This document shows, piece by piece, positions 46,191 to 59,400 of a stretch of 64,000 nucleotides of DNA. A program made the position numbers and the translations under genes. The stretch is from Petrolisthes cinctipes (taxonomy: Eukaryota > Arthropoda > Malacostraca > Decapoda > Porcellanidae). The notes beneath the pieces were generated by a model. That model made no database searches and was not told the origin of the DNA. It saw nothing but the letters and a program-made list of their open reading frames with translations. How positions within the stretch are numbered: position 1 is the first letter of the stretch; each line of letters opens with the position of its first letter. The stretch lies in the NCBI GenBank assembly GCA_033782935.1, contig JAWQEG010002496.1, forward strand, positions 1 through 64,000. Direction: 5' to 3'.

Positions 46191-47562
46191 TTAATTGTTT
46201 TCATTTTTTCATTTCTTATTTGCTCTTTGATGCAGGTTCAAGGTAGTCTATGTTTGAGAGGTATGACTTTGCCTTTTGTTAAGCCCTTCGTACACCCAGA
46301 AGTAGAAAATATATAATGTAAGATTAGCTTTGAGAGACCGCACACCTACGCCAAGGATGATCATTGGATCATTCCCAACATGTTGCAGAAGTAGAAGGAA
46401 AAGGCCATCAGTATCTCACTTTTTACAATAGAAAGTTATAAGGGATTTCAGAATTCAGAATGAAAATATCTCCCAAAATCTAATCACATTACGACTGAAC
46501 CAATCACACAGCCTCGATCCTTGGTGGAGGTAATAAGACTGGACCAAACTAATATTTGGGGACATTACACTACAACTGGTTAAAAACAAACTGGCAGAAA
46601 CCCATTCTACCGATCTAGGACATTAGCACTTCGCATTCCTTTCATAAAGTTTGCCATACATTAATGAGTCTCGAGCCCTTGTGGAAGCCAAGTGAAAGTG
46701 ATATGCTCCAACCCATTGCTGAGAATGAATAAATAGATCAAGAAAAAACACTGGTAAAATCCATAATGACACCTTAGTGCCAGGCAGTTATGACCATAAG
46801 TCACACCAGGAGAACCAACAGCAGCCAAGAGACCTTATACCACATGGGAGGAGAAGACAGGAAGGGGGGACAGTAAGCACTAAGAAAATAAACGGAAAGG
46901 AGGGACAACTAAATACTTATATAGAAGGAAAGGATTGGCTCAGATTTGTAGGGGCGAAAAAAACCACAAGTACTGCCTACATCATTGCAGGTTGAGTGTA
47001 TACAGTGGACCAGCCCTAAGGTCAGAAATGGTGTTTCCAAGTACTGTACAGTGAGGTGGGTATTAAAGAGAAGACCTCAAGAATTTTACACTCGAGTAAA
47101 TGGGGAGTAGAGTGTGCCCCCCATGACCATCTGAATTTCCTGTAACCACAAACAGTGCTGGAAATGACGAAACACACTGGCTTTGGTGAAAGTGGCTTTC
47201 GTTGCCCAGGAAATCACCTTAATAACATGTTCTATAACATGGTGAACATGGGCCCAGTGGGGCTGACTTTATTCTCTGTGAATATTAGTTATCCCCCACA
47301 GGGCTAGAATAAAGATTGTTGTAGGATCTGGTCACTTTCTAGTGGATTTGACGAGATCTGCCCACATGGATTAAAAATCCACGTGAGGTGTACTGCAACC
47401 GGAGGCCTTTTTTCTTTTCTTTTTTTTCCACTGCTGTGTGGACCGCCAGCACAAGGGGGTGCATTTCCCTTTGCATGCAGCAGTGTAAACTCCCTCCCCT
47501 TATGGTCCCTTCAGAGCTGGTCTCATGGAAGGTACGGCCCCACTTGTAGCTCTTGTGGTAAC

Positions 47563-47820
47563 GTGGACTTGGGCCCACAGCACTGGCTGTGGGATCAAAG
47601 CCTTCCCCCCAATCTCCCTGGCGGTCGGAGGCCCCCAGACTCCCTGGTCCAGTAAGCTCTGGTCCCATTTCCTTGGGATGTGCTTCGGTAGCCCAGGCAT
47701 ATAGGGCCAGCCCCTCCTTTATTTTAATTTGTTTTTTCACTGCGACCAGAGTGTACCAGGGGTCTGTGGGGCAGGAGGCCATTCTGCCCCGGGAGAACAT
47801 CAACAACAACAACAACAACA
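47563..47820 (+). mobile_element. Retroposon 3' end with CAA tail, copy 1
   Basis: About 258 bp nearly identical to 59498-59750, from GTGGACTTGGGCCCACAGCA to a (CAA)n tail. The element may extend left to about 47340. A long ORF on the minus strand crosses it, but the polarity of the tail shows this is antisense. Confidence 0.78.
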
Positions 47821-48879
47821 CGGTGAACATTCTTTACCTCGAGGCAGTTCTAGAAAGAATCATGAACACATTAGACTGGGAGATTGGGAAACTTCAAACA
47901 GAAACCCTACCTCCTCATTTATTTGGTAATTTCAATTTATATATGGTATTACTACATTGCTTCATATATATCTCTCTCACCTACAGTCTCTAAATTATAT
48001 TACTGTATTAGACAATCAATCTTTCACATGCATATCAACCTGTGTATGGTACAAAATGGGAAAATGGTTTCTTGTGGTTAATAATACTGATGTTAAAAGG
48101 TGATTATGACTGCTTGGGTGATGGTGATTGATGATTCTTCCAAAGATTGTATACCTTTGTTATCTATTTAATACAAAGGGTAAGTGATGCCAAAATATGA
48201 GGGACGCCTTGTAAGTATATCAGCACATAAATTCTGATTTCTGAGTGACCAGCAGTTAGAAATTATATAAAATGGAATGCTACAGTACATTTCTTCAGAA
48301 TAATAAATCAACAGCAATTTTACATTCTTGCAATAACAAAACAAAATAATATATCATAATCAATTAGACTATCATACTATCAGTAAATATATGGTGAGGA
48401 TGAAGTGAGAACCAAAGATATCTAAATCTGAGAGTAAATATCTATTGTCTGCAAAGTAACTCATATTGCTATGGCAAGACTCATGATTTTGATAAAATTA
48501 TATATATCTCAAATTTCAGATATTTTATGAAACTCTTATCCTCTGTAATCTTTGGCATGCTATGACTTACAGCTATTTATAAAAACAAATAATATAGCAT
48601 AATCATGGAAGGTACTTAGATTAACCCTGAAACAACAGCAAAGGGCTTTTGCACTTTCTCTTACTAGTTGTTTTTCTATCGGAGGGAGCACTTCTGATGA
48701 TGAAAGGTTTATGTTATTTATAATGTACTTGTACTGACACTAGATAATTTAAAATACAGTAACAGGAATACCACTGTTGTCTAAGAGTTAAACTAGTAAT
48801 CAGTTTATAACAATAACAATACTGTACACTACTTTGATCTTTCAAAGAATAATTTATGCATGGGAGGCACAAGGCAGCT

Positions 48880-49040
48880 TTAAGGGGAAGATTCGTGTTG
48901 GTGAATTGGAGGATTACCGATTCCTTTAAACTATGCCAGGAAACAAGACCAGATTAGCATAAATAATGGTGGCCTGTTGATTGGAATAGTTTGGAGGAAT
49001 CAGTTGCTCCAGATTTACCAACACTGTACTTCCCCCTTAA
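48880..49040. mobile_element. Reference full-length TTAA-type miniature element (family A)
   Basis: 161 bp, TTAA at both ends, TTAAGGGGAAGATT on the left, CTTCCCCCTTAA on the right. Arms are GATTCCTTTAAACTATGCC and GTTTGGAGGAATCAG. The TTAA target and C/G-run ends suggest piggyBac-type mobilisation. No ORF. Confidence 0.85.
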
Positions 49041-49192
49041 CCTTGTGCTCAGATCTTCAAGGAGGTTCCTCAAGAGCTTACTAGGTCAGCTTCGAGTATA
49101 GTACAGCCTGAAGTCCATATTTCTCTAGCCGACAGTAAAGGTTCACTTTTAATATCAGTCGTGCACATCTGATTGGCTGATGTATACTGTAA

Positions 49193-49345
49193 TTTCTAAA
49201 GGAATGAGACTTGGGTGATTCTGATTACTCCTGAGTATGCCATGAAACAAGGTCCTTCAATATAGGTGGTGTTTCGTGGCAATATTTGAAGGACTCTCTA
49301 ACCTCCAATTTTCAGAGTACATCACGGGGTCCCTTAATATTGGTG
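49193..49345. mobile_element. TTAA-type miniature element, family B copy
   Basis: Shares GTGTTTCGTGGCA, TTTGAAGGACT and ACCTCCAATTTTC with 1570-1738, and ends CACGGGGTCCCTTAAT. Confidence 0.65.
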
Positions 49346-49504
49346 GAGAGTTTTGATGATCGTTGCTGTACTTCACATCATCATCTGTGGATATTCACTG
49401 ACAGCTAGAGAAAATCACTTAACAAAAGTTGCCAAATCTCTTTATACTTATTTCCCAACTGGTTGCCAGGTACATTATTCTCATCATGACTTTAAAGGGT
49501 ATTG

Positions 49505-49655
49505 GTACTGAGGGCTGTATTTAAGAAAAGTTATAGTCTAGGCACTGACAATGATATGCAAGTATAATGGCTCCATACTCAATACATGGAGTCATGGTAG
49601 GCTATCAGTCATCATCATCTTCAACACCTAAACCATGACTTTTCTTGTATATGTC
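49505..49655. mobile_element. Diverged fold-back element, family C
   Basis: TGAGGGCTGTATTTAAGAAAAG at the left end pairs loosely with CATGACTTTTCTTGTATA at the right; the centre is TACAATGGCTCC-like (AATGGCTCCATA). Confidence 0.45.
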
Positions 49656-50721
49656 CCTAATTACCAAATAAATATGAAGACATGCCTCTGTTGTATAAGA
49701 ATACATCTGTTAGTTTTAGCAGGCATCGTATAAAATAAAGATGTTTGAAGTCCTTGTTGCGTTTGTCAGTACAGTATGTACAAGCATAGTAGCAATGATG
49801 TTTTTTTTTTAAATGGATGTAGGAACAACTTGAGACAATTATATCCTAGTATGGGACTTCCAGGTTGTTGGTTCAGTGGCTATTGGTTGTAAGTCCTCGA
49901 GAATAGTACCGGTACTTGTAAAATAGCCCAGCCTCAGGCCCCTATACCACCTAGGAGGGTAAAATGGGATAATGCTGTTACCTTACTATATATGTATTCA
50001 CCTGGCAAGTATGGTGGTAGTGCAACCATTTCTGGCAACTTTTTTTTTCTCAAAGTAGAAAAAAACAAAACAAAAAAATATTTGATCAAAAGAATTTGCA
50101 TACATGTATCACAAATAAACCTGCACTTGGTACAGTTTACTTCCTTCTTGCATGGTCAAGCCCTTCACAAGTATCCTGTAGGTTCATCAAAAATATTACT
50201 GCACAACATACAGTATAACTACAGATTCATGAAAAATCAACGAGACTGTTCAAATGTGCATAAGAAAATGTTGAGGTAAATAGAAAATTTACTTTCATAT
50301 GTAGGCTTAGGATTAAGGTTACAGCAGTGCTTGCACCAAAAATGAGGTTTACTGATAATAATCTGACCTCATAGTATCAATTTAAAAAAATTTCATATGA
50401 AAGTACAGTACAGTATGTTGAAGATAAATTCCTGCTGATTATATAAATCATTTACCTCGTTTGTAATATTAAACTATTTTCACTATTTCATGACAAAAAA
50501 ATTTGAAGTTTGAATTACAGAAATGTTATCAATGATAAAAATTCTTCAAGCACCCATACATAGGAACACTTCTAAGACAATCAGATATACAGAGGTAAAT
50601 TATAAAGACAAATAGTTTTATATGTGACTGGACAAACCGCTTATTATTTGATGAATATTTCTAAAGTGCATGGAATGTCTTGACAATCACACTCAATTTA
50701 GTACTGCACCATCAGGGATGG

Positions 50722-50922
50722 TACAGTCGCGGCAAATAGTCCTTGACCAGCCTGTGATGGAAAGGTGCGGCCAGCTGCTTCGAACTGTGAACACGTGGAT
50801 TCGTTGCTTCAGTCAGCTGCCTGATAATAGTATGGGTATAAATGTTTTGAGTTTTCGGACGTTCCTATGTTGGTCACAGCTATCTATCACTGACTGGTCA
50901 AGGACTATTTGCCGTGACTGTA
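50722..50922. mobile_element. Mariner-like miniature element, family F
   Basis: Bounded by TA. Left end TACAGTCGCGGCAAATAGTC; the inverse of the right end starts TACAGTCACGGCAAATAGTC, and the arms continue through CTTGACCAG. No ORF. Confidence 0.85.
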
Positions 50923-50939
50923 CAATCATACTGTTCCAT

Positions 50940-51620
50940 AAAACCATTTTCATCTCCATACTCACACTTCTACCCTTCATTAATTCTCTGCTTGGGTCCT
51001 ATGACCTGCTGAGAAACACGAACAGAAATAAGTAGCTGACAGAACCCGGGAACGGAGGGGGGAGGGAGGGACTTGGTGTGTCTTCTGATGACAGACAGGC
51101 CACACCTCACCTCACCTCACCCAACCAGCCTGACCTGGACTCTCCTAAGGGACCCGACCTCACATCTGGGAGGGATTGAAACCGTCCAGAATAAATACTT
51201 TCTGTCTAAAAAAAGTGGGTTTTTCTCAGCATGCTGCTCTTCACATCATTGTGAATTACCACTCCGTCCCATGACCTGTCTGCCATACTTTCTTTCTGAT
51301 TTACTTTCCCAAACTACACTGTACCATGCTTTCACACGATTCTTACTAGATAAAGAACTAAAATTCCTTTCCTCCCTTCAATCCCCCACCTCCAAAACAT
51401 ACATCACTCCATGTCCAATTTGGTGTTCTCAGCCTATTGGGTGTTGCCAAGTTGACCACTTCCATATCTGCTCTTTCATAAGCAACAACTTTACCCTCGG
51501 CAATATTAATTTACTTGCATATAACATAAAACTTATCCACTATCTTCACCAGGTTCTTTCACTCTCTGCTAGCAGGAGAATGCCATTTGCAAAAAGACTA
51601 CTCCATTCAGGTTCAGCCTC
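50940..51620 (-). mobile_element. Dead RTE-like LINE fragment
   Basis: Minus-strand frames give LFANGILLLAESERTW, a decayed form of the reverse-transcriptase FADD active-site block, and lower down ELMKGRSVSMEMKMVLWNS, matching the segment downstream of it in related LINEs. Both conserved Asp residues of the FADD box are lost, so it is inactive. Confidence 0.6.
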
Positions 51621-53419
51621 ATATAAATCTTCTTCTGTTTTTGCCTCTCACAACCATTCACATACACACTCAATAGCCATGGTGACAGCATACATATATA
51701 CCAGTACATTTTTAAAGGGTGGAAATGAGATGTGTAGGTGATAAACAGTCCGAGTTTACATGATAAGGCAAGACATGCGATATGAGGGACAGCCATTCAC
51801 TTTGTGGGATTTTGGGTTACTGAGATAGTGGACATGTACTGTAGCTGGCACCTGCACCACTTGGAAGCATCTGAAACCTTTAAAATGGCCTGGGAATCTT
51901 ACCCTGCTTCAGTACGGCACTTGGAGGAGAAGTCCAACCAGTTGCAAGTATATAGCCTAAGTTAATAAACTCACATGGCTGAGGACAGCAAGTTTACCTG
52001 TATGATTAATTAGTTATGTTTCGTAATTTTCTCTTGCATAAGCACAGGGAAATTGATTGTGACTAGTAAAACATTACTTACCATAGTTTGCATGAGTGAT
52101 AATTTTAATATTCATTAATTTTTCAAGAACTTAAATCAAATTTTAGGCATTCACGGTTGCCTTTATCTGGGTACAGCTCCCTATATAAATATTTATTCTG
52201 GAAATGTGTGTAAATGACAATCAATATGTGAAGAGGTCAGAAGAAAATGGGAGAAAATTAAAAGAAATGACAGGATAGTAGGGGAAAAATTGGAAAATGT
52301 AATCTTCAACAAGAGCATAGTTGTCTATAACAACTTTTAAATGACAGGGCAGGGGTAAGGTGGGCTTGAAAAAGAGTGTAAGTAAGTCAAACAAATGGGG
52401 ATAAGTTGACACATACTGTAAAGATATATCCTCTCTACTCCTCAAACTACAACTACAGGACATATGTAAGGAAATTCACAGTCTTGGTGATGATGATGAG
52501 CCACACAAAGGCACCACAGAGACTATGTAGAGCCATTATACCGGTTATTCATCACTTGGCCCATCCTATTTCTTGCATATGGACCTGCATTATGAAAGGA
52601 AGTACCTCTTACATTTTACTACCTAACCTTACCGGTCGATTCACTCACTCACTGTACTGGGCAGTTTCTGCGTACAACTTGGTAGCATAGTACAGTACGG
52701 TATGTACAACTCCTGAGAAATATATAATATGAAAATGTCAAACTGTAGAAGCTATCATGAGTTCTTGAGTCATGATACATCGTGTTATTATCTACAATTA
52801 CTCTCACATCTTAAAAGAGTTATGTTACTGTAAAATCAGGATGGTCCAATGTCTTTTACAATGTGGGAGAGAATGTGAAGTCAAGTACCATTTTCTCATT
52901 TATACAAGTGCAATATTTGTGACTGCTCATGGGCCATGTAAAACCTACCTATGGGCCACATGTGGCCTTTGGGCCCATAGTTGGACCAGCCTCTTATGAA
53001 TGATAGACAACCATAGAAAACATGTCTGTTATGAAAAGCACTAACATCATTGAAAGATAATAAATCAGTGAAGATAAAACTAATAGTGCTGTTTACCTAT
53101 GGTACAGTATATACAAAAATGTGTCGTTTTAAATATTTTTACATGGTACAAATGTGTCCTTAAATCTATCAGTATTGTGAACGAACTTGGATATACTGTA
53201 CACATGAAAAACAGAACAATCATGATAAATTTAGCCCCTTAATAATTTCTATAGAAAATTTTCTATGAATATCACAGTGTTGCAGTCAGTGTCACAAAAT
53301 CAACAAAGCTTATCATCAAAGGAACTAGCCTGAGCTCCTACAATATAATCTTGATAATGTCAGGAAATTGCTAAAGCACAAAATTTCAAAACATTATTTT
53401 TTCAGTTAAGGGATATATG

Positions 53420-56400
53420 CTATGGGTTCATCAACCTCTGTTGTGTCTTGTATTCTTCTTGCAGTTCTCTCAAATTGGCTTCTAGCAATGGTATATCTTC
53501 ATAGCGACCTGCTATCCTGAAAAATAACATATAATATGAGCAATTTTCAGCACTGAAATCTAGTTTTTACATTGCAATTGAAAACTTCAGTTATATGAAT
53601 TTCAGTATTTACTCCAATATGAGTCGCTTGGTGAGCTGAGCCAATGATATGGTAAAGAACCCCGCCAAGGGAGATACTACTGACAAGGTGTCGGGAAACT
53701 CAAAGAATTGACTGGAATCTTTTTACTTTCCAAAACCTTGATTACCCATTCCATTTTTCTGTCTCTTTCAACTGGGGTATCAATCCTGATCCAGCTACAC
53801 AGCAAATACACCCATGGAATTATCACCCTTACCAGCTACATATCTATCCAAATATTCTTGCTTTTCACCACAACAAAACTCCAATGGGGGTTCTCTTAGG
53901 AGTAAGGAATCAATATTTCAAAGAGTTTCCCACTAAGTTTCTCAAATATACTGTAGATCTTTGAGATAACACATATAAATACTTACCGATATATATACCA
54001 GTTCCTCATTGAAAACATCCAAATGTCTTTTCAGTCTTCTGCTTTTATTACCCTACACATTAAGTCATCTACTGCCACTACTGGGCCAGTGGTAAGTGAC
54101 AAGTGCTAAATATGTTAATGTTATATTATAGGGCCTACTGAAGTATACAAAGCTGGTATACCATACTCACCTGGCTTGCTTAATTGTATTCTTGATAATA
54201 TTGACTTGTTGTATCAACGGATCATCTGTCTCACTCACATTATGGGCAGATGGGTCTGCTCCCCAGCCAGTGTCCACTACCACCTAGAATACAGGAATTA
54301 ACCCTTAAATTATGGCTAATGATATTTGCATTTTTCTCAAACTACCAAATGATTATTAATCTTGCAGAGGGAACACTTTCTGATGCTTATAGACTAAAAT
54401 ATATTATACCTGTATAATACAACTGAGGCCCCGAGAGAAGGAAGGTATTAATGTATACAAAACCCTGCTTTCATTAGGTATTTCAGTTTCTAGATATGAT
54501 ATATAGATGTACTAAACTGTACAGTACACTCAACCCTCGGCTATCGCGCCCAATTGGTGCCGCTACTGCGGCGCTATAGCCAAAAACGGGTTAGCCGAAC
54601 TGAATAACTTATGGGAGTAATTGTAATTGGTGCCACGACCTCCTAATATACTCTATTTGGACCATTTTGTACACATAATATCTTAAAATGAATATGCACA
54701 AGGCTAATAAAAAGATACATTAATGTTATATTTCTTGGCTGCACTTCGTTTTGTTTGACCTCCATCGATCTAGTTCACTATTTCCCACTTCTTGGCATAA
54801 GTAAGGTTTTTCTCTTCTTGATCTCCCCACCTTGTGTAGCAGCATTACATTGGACAATGGTAGGAGGACAGGGTGGGGGTACGTTGGCTATTGTTCACTC
54901 ACAAAAAACGCTATTGTTGTTGTTGTTGTTGAAGTTCCTCAAGCTGTCTGACCGAGCAGCCCTGGGCTCTTGAGGAAGGCTATGGCTTGAACTGGGCTTT
55001 CCCACAATGCCCTCAGTGAGTGTATGTTGTGTTGTTGGCGAGTGTCGTTATGTGCGTTGCAGTCTTCCATAATGTGTTAACAGAATGGGGTGCTGTGTTG
55101 CATCCTGGACAGGTATCAGCGATGGCTCCATCTACTGTAGTTTCTTTTGATATGTCAAAAGGGCCGGATGATGGCCGCTTCGCAGCCTGGCCAGGTGGAC
55201 TCTTTCCTCACGGGGAAGGGAGGATTCTGATGGGTGGATGTCAAGGGGTCGTGCATGCAGCCATCTATTTGTGCGCGATAGTGGTATATTGGCAGCTTTT
55301 AATATACGTGTTATAACCATATAACACTATAGCCAAGGGTTGAGTGAATTAGTAAATCCACACACATGGAGAGGGATGACATCTTGGTACTTAATTTTTA
55401 TTTCATGCCCAAGGACCCACTCATACCATACCGGTAACTATGACAGAAACCTCTTTAAGATGGTTAAGGTTAGTTTAACATACTGATCACACATTGTCAT
55501 CATCATCAATACTTTATTTCCCTTCTCTGGGACTCCAGAGCCAGGGTGGGAAAATTAAATCTGAACAAAATCGGGTCACTCACATTCATCCCCCTATCAG
55601 ACCCATAAAATTTTCAGTTCCCCCTCCAAATCAATTGGTGCAAGGAGACATTCCATGGACTGCCAGTTAAAACTGGGTTGCCAGCCCTAATAAGCACACC
55701 TAACAAATCTTTTCCCTCCTTGACTATCCTGCACAGTGTTCTTGGTTCACTCATCCTTATTCCTTAGTTTTTTTCATTATCACTCACCATACAGTATAAG
55801 AAAAATTCCATTTCGATAATAAACCAAATACCTGGTCTGTATGTTGAGTCTTTTTTAACGAAGCAAAAGATGGAGGTGTAAGACTGGAGGATCGGGAGTG
55901 TGAGGAACGTGGCGACTCTCGTGAATCTTTCTCCCTACGCCGTAAAATTTCAGCAGCACGCACCTCAGCCTGACGAGCAGCCTCCTTTTTGGCAGCTAGT
56001 CGGGCCTCCACTTCCATCCTGGAGAGTAATTTTTCTTACATATCTAGTAAAGTATGAGGAAATAGATAAAAGGCAGAGCTATACTGCTTTTTATGATCAG
56101 CAACAACATCAAGACCCCTTTTCCCATTTCTTTATGGGTGGAGGCCTTCAGTTTATTGAGTAAATTTTTATTGTTGATGAAAAGAAATTTTATAATGGTC
56201 TTCAACAACACAATACGTCACTCTTATTTCTATTGCTCTCAAAATACCAAAAACCATTGGAAACTTGCATTATCAACAATGAACAACAACAACTTCAAAT
56301 TTGGCAAGCAGGATTACATACCTCCTCCTCTCCTGCAACTCTTTTAATTCCTTAGGACTGGGTATTTTTGGAAGACTGAGGATATGCTCTTTAAGGAATG

Positions 56401-59400
56401 CTGTTGATGTAGAGTGAATTCTGCGCTGTAGAAGTTCCTGACGTGGCCCACGAGAACTAGTGGCCATAGAATCTTCTTCACCTGGTTCAGGGGAGCCTAA
56501 AGTTCGTATACGCTGAGCCAATGATATCACACCGTCTCCCTTTTTCAGGATTCTCACTCTTAGTTCTTCCACATCAGGTAAAGCATATGTAGTTTCTCCA
56601 CATCTAAAACAGCACAGTAAGTAAAATACATGAAGAAAACTACAATTATATCTTATTAAATACTGTACAATGATAACTTATAATATGAGCTGTTTACTAG
56701 TTTCCCTTCTTTCGGCCAAGATATCTCACATATGCAGGTAAGAACACACCCCAGTGTCCAAAAGTTATTTACGTACCTCAGAGACTCTGCCATACGGATG
56801 TACTGAGGTATCAATTTCTCCAACTCTGATCTATATTCCATTAGTTTCTCATAATACATAGCGATTGTTGGCTTTGATGTCCGCTGCTCCACCTGGCTGT
56901 CTCTTATGTTAAGCCTCTGATGCAGAAAGAATCAGTAATTAATCAATTATGAAAAAAGAACACATACTGTAATTTCTATTTAAAATACATATGAATGAAG
57001 GTTAGTAATAATAACAGGAAAACAGTGGAATATAGAAAAGTTCTCTTACAGTTGTGCAGTGAGTGCAGGAACGGAAATGCTGTTCCCCGGTGATAGAGTC
57101 CATCACAGATAGTATAGAGTTCAGGGAACCCTGGGAATCGGATCGTCGTAGTCCTGGAAAGCCTGACAGGAGGGATGTCATTCCTGTGCCAGAACTTGCT
57201 CCGCTGCCTCCCCCACCACCCATCAGTACCCCAGCCATGCTGTTTGAGCTCCCTTGGTGAACAGGACTCACCAACTTTTCTGTCAACACAATCAGTCACA
57301 TATACTCAAGCAGGGTTGTTGGATTATTTGACACAGTATTCCATGAGTACTGTACCAACAATCTGGGTAGGAAATTCAGGTGGACCTAGTTCACTGGTGT
57401 GTTGGATGATTTGAAACAAACAAGGTCTGTATACAAGTTATGGCTCATGATTGTATAGTCCCTTTAGGTGAAAATGCAAGAAAAGTCATGTTTAAGTGAT
57501 GGAAAAAACAGGTATGATAGCACCATATACAGTACTGTACAATCCATGGAGTCATTGTTTCAGTCACTGTCATTACAGTACCCAGGTATGTAGGTAACTG
57601 CTAGAAAATTATAATCATCTGTCGTTAATCAGAAACAGTATCCAATAACAAGACTCTGACGTTAGCACTCGAAGGGTTAGGTAAGTGTCCGTACTTGCAT
57701 AATTAAAGGTGATGAAGTGTGAGCACTGATCACACATGATTCCACCACAGAGCCGGCAGTGGTGGCGACGACGGGCTAAATTGAAGGAGCGGGCACAAAA
57801 GGGACATAGCGGTACATCGCGGTCCTCTGCCCACATCACAATGCTGCGTTCATGTGCTGCAATATAATAATCACTCTGAATCGTCTCTGCAACAGTTGCA
57901 TATGTCACAGTAACTATATATTATTCATGATATCCTCTCACTTACAGTACAGTATACACCCGAGTACATGTAAATCTTGATAAGAGCCTACCTTATCCAG
58001 AGTCAAAATAAAGCAGCAACTTACCTTTTCTCTTAACTGGATCATTAGGCAAATCTCTAAGAAGTTTATCTAGTCTGATGAGCAGCTTGTTTGTCTCTGC
58101 TACAGAGGAATCTATCCTTGCACTTCTTATCTTCTTGAAGAGTGAAGTGTGATTTCTTGAGGGATCTGTTTCAATGAGACACACTAAATACCAGTACTTT
58201 ATTAAAATCCGATAGACATGAGTGAGAATATACATCCTGACACACATGTTGCCAAGCACAGTGTGCAGTAACTACCAAGAAGGAAAACTTATGGTTGAGA
58301 ATAGGATGATAAAATCTGATAATTATCAAAGTAGAAACTTACTGGGATAAGAAAATAGTACAGTACATTTGTTTAGTATCACATAAATATCAAGAATATA
58401 ATAATGCCTTACTACATAAGCTTCCATTCATAGAATATTTCCAATGAAATATCCACTCCATCCAGTGGAATTTTACAAGACTGGACTGTCACTTTGTTAT
58501 TGCCTGAACAATAATTCTAGAAAGTGGAGCAGCTTGTTACTGACCTGTGTGAAAGATTGAAATGTTACTAACTGTACTGTACTGTAATCAATATGTGATG
58601 GTGTGGATTGTGGGGATATTGTAGCCTATCTCATGATGTAAATGGGGATTAAAAATGCTTAGTTGAGTAAATAAAGAAACAGCAGCTTCTAATGAAATTG
58701 GTCTGATATATAGTAGGTCTATACAGTAAGTCTTTGTTTGTAACTACATACCAAAGGATGGAGGTTCCCAATGCCATGGGTTGTTACTCTGGTAGTCCGT
58801 CCCGGCCTCATCATCAAACAGATTACTGGTACGTTGCCTCACACCAGAATTATCTGGCTCGTCCTCATTTAGTAATTTTTTCTTTGCTTTGTTCAATAAA
58901 CCTGGAATTGTTACAATGCAATGAAATCTTTACTAACATAAGTCCAAACTATACAATAAATATATGGTACACTTACAGTAGTTTATAATTTTTTATAATT
59001 ACACAGTATAATCAATTAATATCCATTCTTACATGCACAAAAGTTAGCATGTAAAGAAAAAAAATTATGAATCTAAACACCTGGCACTCTAAGACCTCCC
59101 CACACCATAATCTTCACTGGTATAATAAGCCAGACATGTTTTCTGCTTGCAATATTTCAACCAAAATTTATATATTATTACAACAATAGCTTCCAGACCT
59201 ACTGGGCATGTGAATCATAGTACTGTACCTTATCATATACATTATAGATAATGCATCCTAGAATTCTTTACACATTGGCAAATGTAACTAAAATCTTCAT
59301 CATCCTTTCCCCTAAAATGCATAGGAAATCCCGGCTGGTTCTCTCTTGTGGGAATGCCTGGTCTTGCAGCAGACCATGAATTGCTACAGTATTCTGACTG

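Larger units (their letters stand above)
45077..53419. other. 8.3-kb gene-poor interval between FANCM and RBSN
   Basis: No gene recognised. Contents: duplicated FANCM leader and TTA/GTT microsatellites (to 45580), a possible hAT end (45957), dispersed repeats (46780-47000), a retroposon (47340-47820), a full TTAA-type element (48880-49040), a family B element (49193-49345), a fold-back element (49505-49655), a mariner-like element (50722-50922) and a dead LINE (50940-51620). The stretches 47830-48875, 49660-50720 and 51630-53410 show only AT-rich unique sequence and short chance ORFs. The FANCM promoter should lie near 45.5-46 kb but was not identified. Confidence 0.6.

Noticed and set aside
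47339..47830. 163-codon minus-strand ORF as a protein gene (similar ORF at 59530-59778)
   Set aside because: It lies antisense in a CAA-tailed repeat present twice in the window; such ORFs recur because the repeat does.
51073..51741. 222-codon plus-strand ORF
   Set aside because: Low-complexity start (Thr/Pro/Ser from CACCT repeats) and antisense to a dead LINE; no domain or splice context.
52855..52996. Possible hAT end (GGGCCACATGTGGCC followed by TTTGGGCCCATAG)
   Set aside because: Resembles known hAT right ends, but no partner end was found, so it is not listed as a feature.
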